From assembly GCA_937860285.1 (NCBI GenBank), contig CALMBS010000147.1:1-6630 (forward strand): 6,630 nucleotides of DNA, given 5' to 3'. Origin of the DNA: an uncultured Chloroflexota bacterium (GTDB taxonomy: Bacteria > Chloroflexota > Dehalococcoidia > UBA2247 > RBG-13-53-26). Below, piece by piece: positions 6,004 to 6,630 of this stretch. The first letter of the stretch is position 1; every line of letters begins with the position of its first letter. The position numbers and the translations under genes were made by a program. The notes below the pieces were generated by a model. The model saw nothing but the letters and a program-made list of their open reading frames with translations, was not told where the DNA came from and searched no databases.

Positions 6004-6208
6004 CATGATGCAGGCCGGTACGCCCGGGCAGCACGGTGAAGGAACCGGGGGACTTGAGCGACTAAGTGGGTGACCGGAGAAGATCATAGGCTAGAAGAGT
6101 CATCGACAGCACAGACCGGAGACGTTGAACCGCCGCCTGTATGTGGTCACTTGGGCGCCGGGGAGTCAATAGTGAAACCGACCTTGGAAGGTCGGTTTCT
6201 CGTTTTCT
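6004..6208 (+). ncRNA. Candidate noncoding RNA of about 200 nt, unknown class
   Basis: This stretch lies between a candidate promoter and a clear + strand terminator and holds no convincing protein gene. Possible long-range pairs are nested: CCGG and CGCCC (6015-6018, 6021-6025) with GGGCGCCGG (6153-6161), and just inside GTGACC (6070-6075) with GGTCAC (6145-6150). Local hairpins such as CGGT/ACCG around 6034-6047 fit in the left branch. I could not match it to 6S RNA, SRP RNA, tmRNA, RNase P RNA or a riboswitch by eye. A 57-codon GTG frame (6070-6243) and a 22-codon ATG frame (6005-6073) are open but lack ribosome sites. The stretch could also be a decayed mobile element or gene. Confidence 0.35.
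6174..6208 (+). terminator. Intrinsic terminator on the + strand
   Basis: GAAACCGACCTT (6174-6185) pairs perfectly with AAGGTCGGTTTC (6188-6199), leaving a TGGA loop once the innermost pair opens. It is followed by TCGTTTTCT (6200-6208). The T-rich tail is present only on the + strand; the other side reads ACTATTG. No + strand protein gene ends nearby, which implies a + strand transcript starting in the gap to the left. Confidence 0.7.
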
Positions 6209-6245
6209 GGGAGAGTTTTGTCACCTCTGCAAGCCTCTCCTGAAG

Positions 6246-6329
6246 GGTTGGCCGGCCAGCCAGTCTCAACCTGGGGGGTGTGAGTCCTTCCCCACCAGGA
6301 CTCACTTGAGACTGACCGGCCGGCCAACC
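6246..6329. repeat. Large composite hairpin just downstream of mntP
   Basis: The outer arms 6246-6269 and 6306-6329 are inverted copies matching at 22 of 24 positions. A second perfect 9-bp stem, GTGAGTCCT (6280-6288) with AGGACTCAC (6297-6305), stacks directly on the outer stem on one side, with a 10-base bulge (6270-6279) on the other. The two mismatches (6258/6317 and 6260/6315) are A-C on the + strand RNA but G-U on the - strand RNA, so the fold is intact only in the mntP direction. The arm begins 6 bases after the mntP stop. No T-run follows on the - strand, so it is not a classic terminator. It may protect the 3' end or act in Rho-independent pausing. Confidence 0.75.
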
Positions 6330-6335
6330 GCATTC

Positions 6336-6630
6336 TCAAAGCAGGTGCGACAGCAGGATCCGCAGCCCGATGGCGATCAGGATGACCCCGCCAAGGGTCT
6401 CGGCCCTCTTGCCCAGCACCCGGCTGGCCCTCCGGCCCACCAGGAACCCGACCCCGGTGATCAGCGCGGCCACCACCCCTATGGTCACCACCGGGACCAC
6501 TATGCTCACCGAGAGAAAGGCGAAGCTCAAGCCCACCGCCAGGGCATCGATGCTGGTGGCCACCGCCAGGACCAGCAGGGTGACGCCCCGGGAGAAGTCG
6601 CGCCCCCGGCCCGCGCCGTCCGCCCCGGGG
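6336..6630 (-). CDS. mntP: Manganese efflux pump MntP, C-terminal part (cut by window end)
   Basis: The frame is open from the window edge to TGA at 6336-6338, giving the last 97 residues; full MntP proteins are about 190, so roughly half is outside the window. The sequence aligns by eye with the second repeat of E. coli MntP: VTLLVLAVATSIDALAVG corresponds to the ATSLDAMAVG helix with its conserved aspartate, and GKRAETLGGVILIAIG with GKKAEILGGLVLIGIG, ending in LRILLSHLL like QILWTHF. Three membrane segments are visible. MntP exports Mn(II) across the cytoplasmic membrane to avoid manganese toxicity. An internal GTG at 6563 is not the true start because homology runs through it. The arginine- and glycine-rich part before it (RGRDFSR) would be the hydrophilic central loop. 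Its promoter and any manganese riboswitch would be beyond the window. Confidence 0.9.
   Translation of the reverse strand, partial: PGADGAGRGRDFSRGVTLLVLAVATSIDALAVGLSFAFLSVSIVVPVVTIGVVAALITGVGFLVGRRASRVLGKRAETLGGVILIAIGLRILLSHLL

Noticed and set aside
6110..6150. Group II intron remnant, because GTTGAACCGCCG resembles the sequence I recall before domain V of some bacterial introns.
   Set aside because: The match is about 12 bases; the full domain V hairpin and any reverse transcriptase are missing.
6150..6175. yybP-ykoY manganese riboswitch, suggested by CGGGGAG near mntP.
   Set aside because: The other conserved parts of the aptamer are absent, and the position is downstream of mntP on the opposite strand, not in its leader.
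6070..6243. 57-codon GTG open frame in the gap.
   Set aside because: No ribosome site, runs through the terminator hairpin, and the translation resembles nothing I know.
6246..6329. Integron attC site.
   Set aside because: attC sites run from RYYYAAC to GTTRRRY. Here the outer ends read GTTGGCC to GGCCAAC, the opposite polarity, and the motif letters do not fit. No integrase or cassette is nearby.
6246..6329. Miniature transposable element (terminal inverted repeats).
   Set aside because: I see no direct target-site duplication at the borders, and the mismatches favour RNA folding on one strand. A genome search for copies would settle this.
1..6630. CRISPR array, tRNA or rRNA genes, or toxin-antitoxin and defence genes.
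   Set aside because: No regularly spaced repeats, cloverleaf sequences, rRNA motifs or recognisable defence domains were seen on either strand.

Overview
The window is high-GC bacterial DNA (about two thirds G+C by eye). Genes start with ATG, GTG or TTG behind good Shine-Dalgarno sites, and several carry textbook TTGACA -35 boxes. Two large exported proteins dominate. Each has a signal peptide, extracellular beta-rich domains and a C-terminal membrane anchor with a short basic tail. Their style (PKD and FN3-like domains, tandem WGTTTAYG-type modules, EYY-motif carboxypeptidase-regulatory-like modules) resembles surface proteins of Chloroflexota, especially Dehalococcoidia. That assignment is an inference from recalled families, not a search result.

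Layout, left to right. 1-221 is a control region with two divergent promoters: a perfect TTGACA-17-TATAAT site firing leftwards out of the window and a weaker one firing rightwards. On the + strand follow an unrecognised 150-aa basic protein (222-674), a 611-aa beta-helix/PKD/anchor surface protein (845-2680) and a 92-aa two-helix membrane protein with its own promoter and TTG start (2761-3039). This ends one base from a convergent - strand gene for a YdjM/DUF457-like membrane protein (3041-3523), which has its own near-consensus promoter. Upstream of it, a strong terminator closes the - strand gene for a 749-aa modular surface protein (3652-5901). The right end holds the C-terminal part of a MntP-type manganese efflux pump (6336-6630, - strand, cut by the window).

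The 434-base gap at 5902-6335 is the least ordinary part. It contains the promoter of the 749-aa gene, a back-to-back + strand promoter candidate that uses the same -35 bases, a stretch without a convincing ORF that ends in a clean + strand terminator (a possible ~200-nt noncoding RNA), and a large hairpin just after the mntP stop. The two imperfections in that hairpin are G-U pairs only on the mntP strand.

The genes do not form one pathway. The two surface proteins suggest a cell-envelope neighbourhood, but substrates and partners cannot be read from the sequence. I found no CRISPR array, tRNA, rRNA, transposase or defence system. The strongest candidates for something undescribed are the putative RNA at about 6004-6208 and the structured mntP 3' region.
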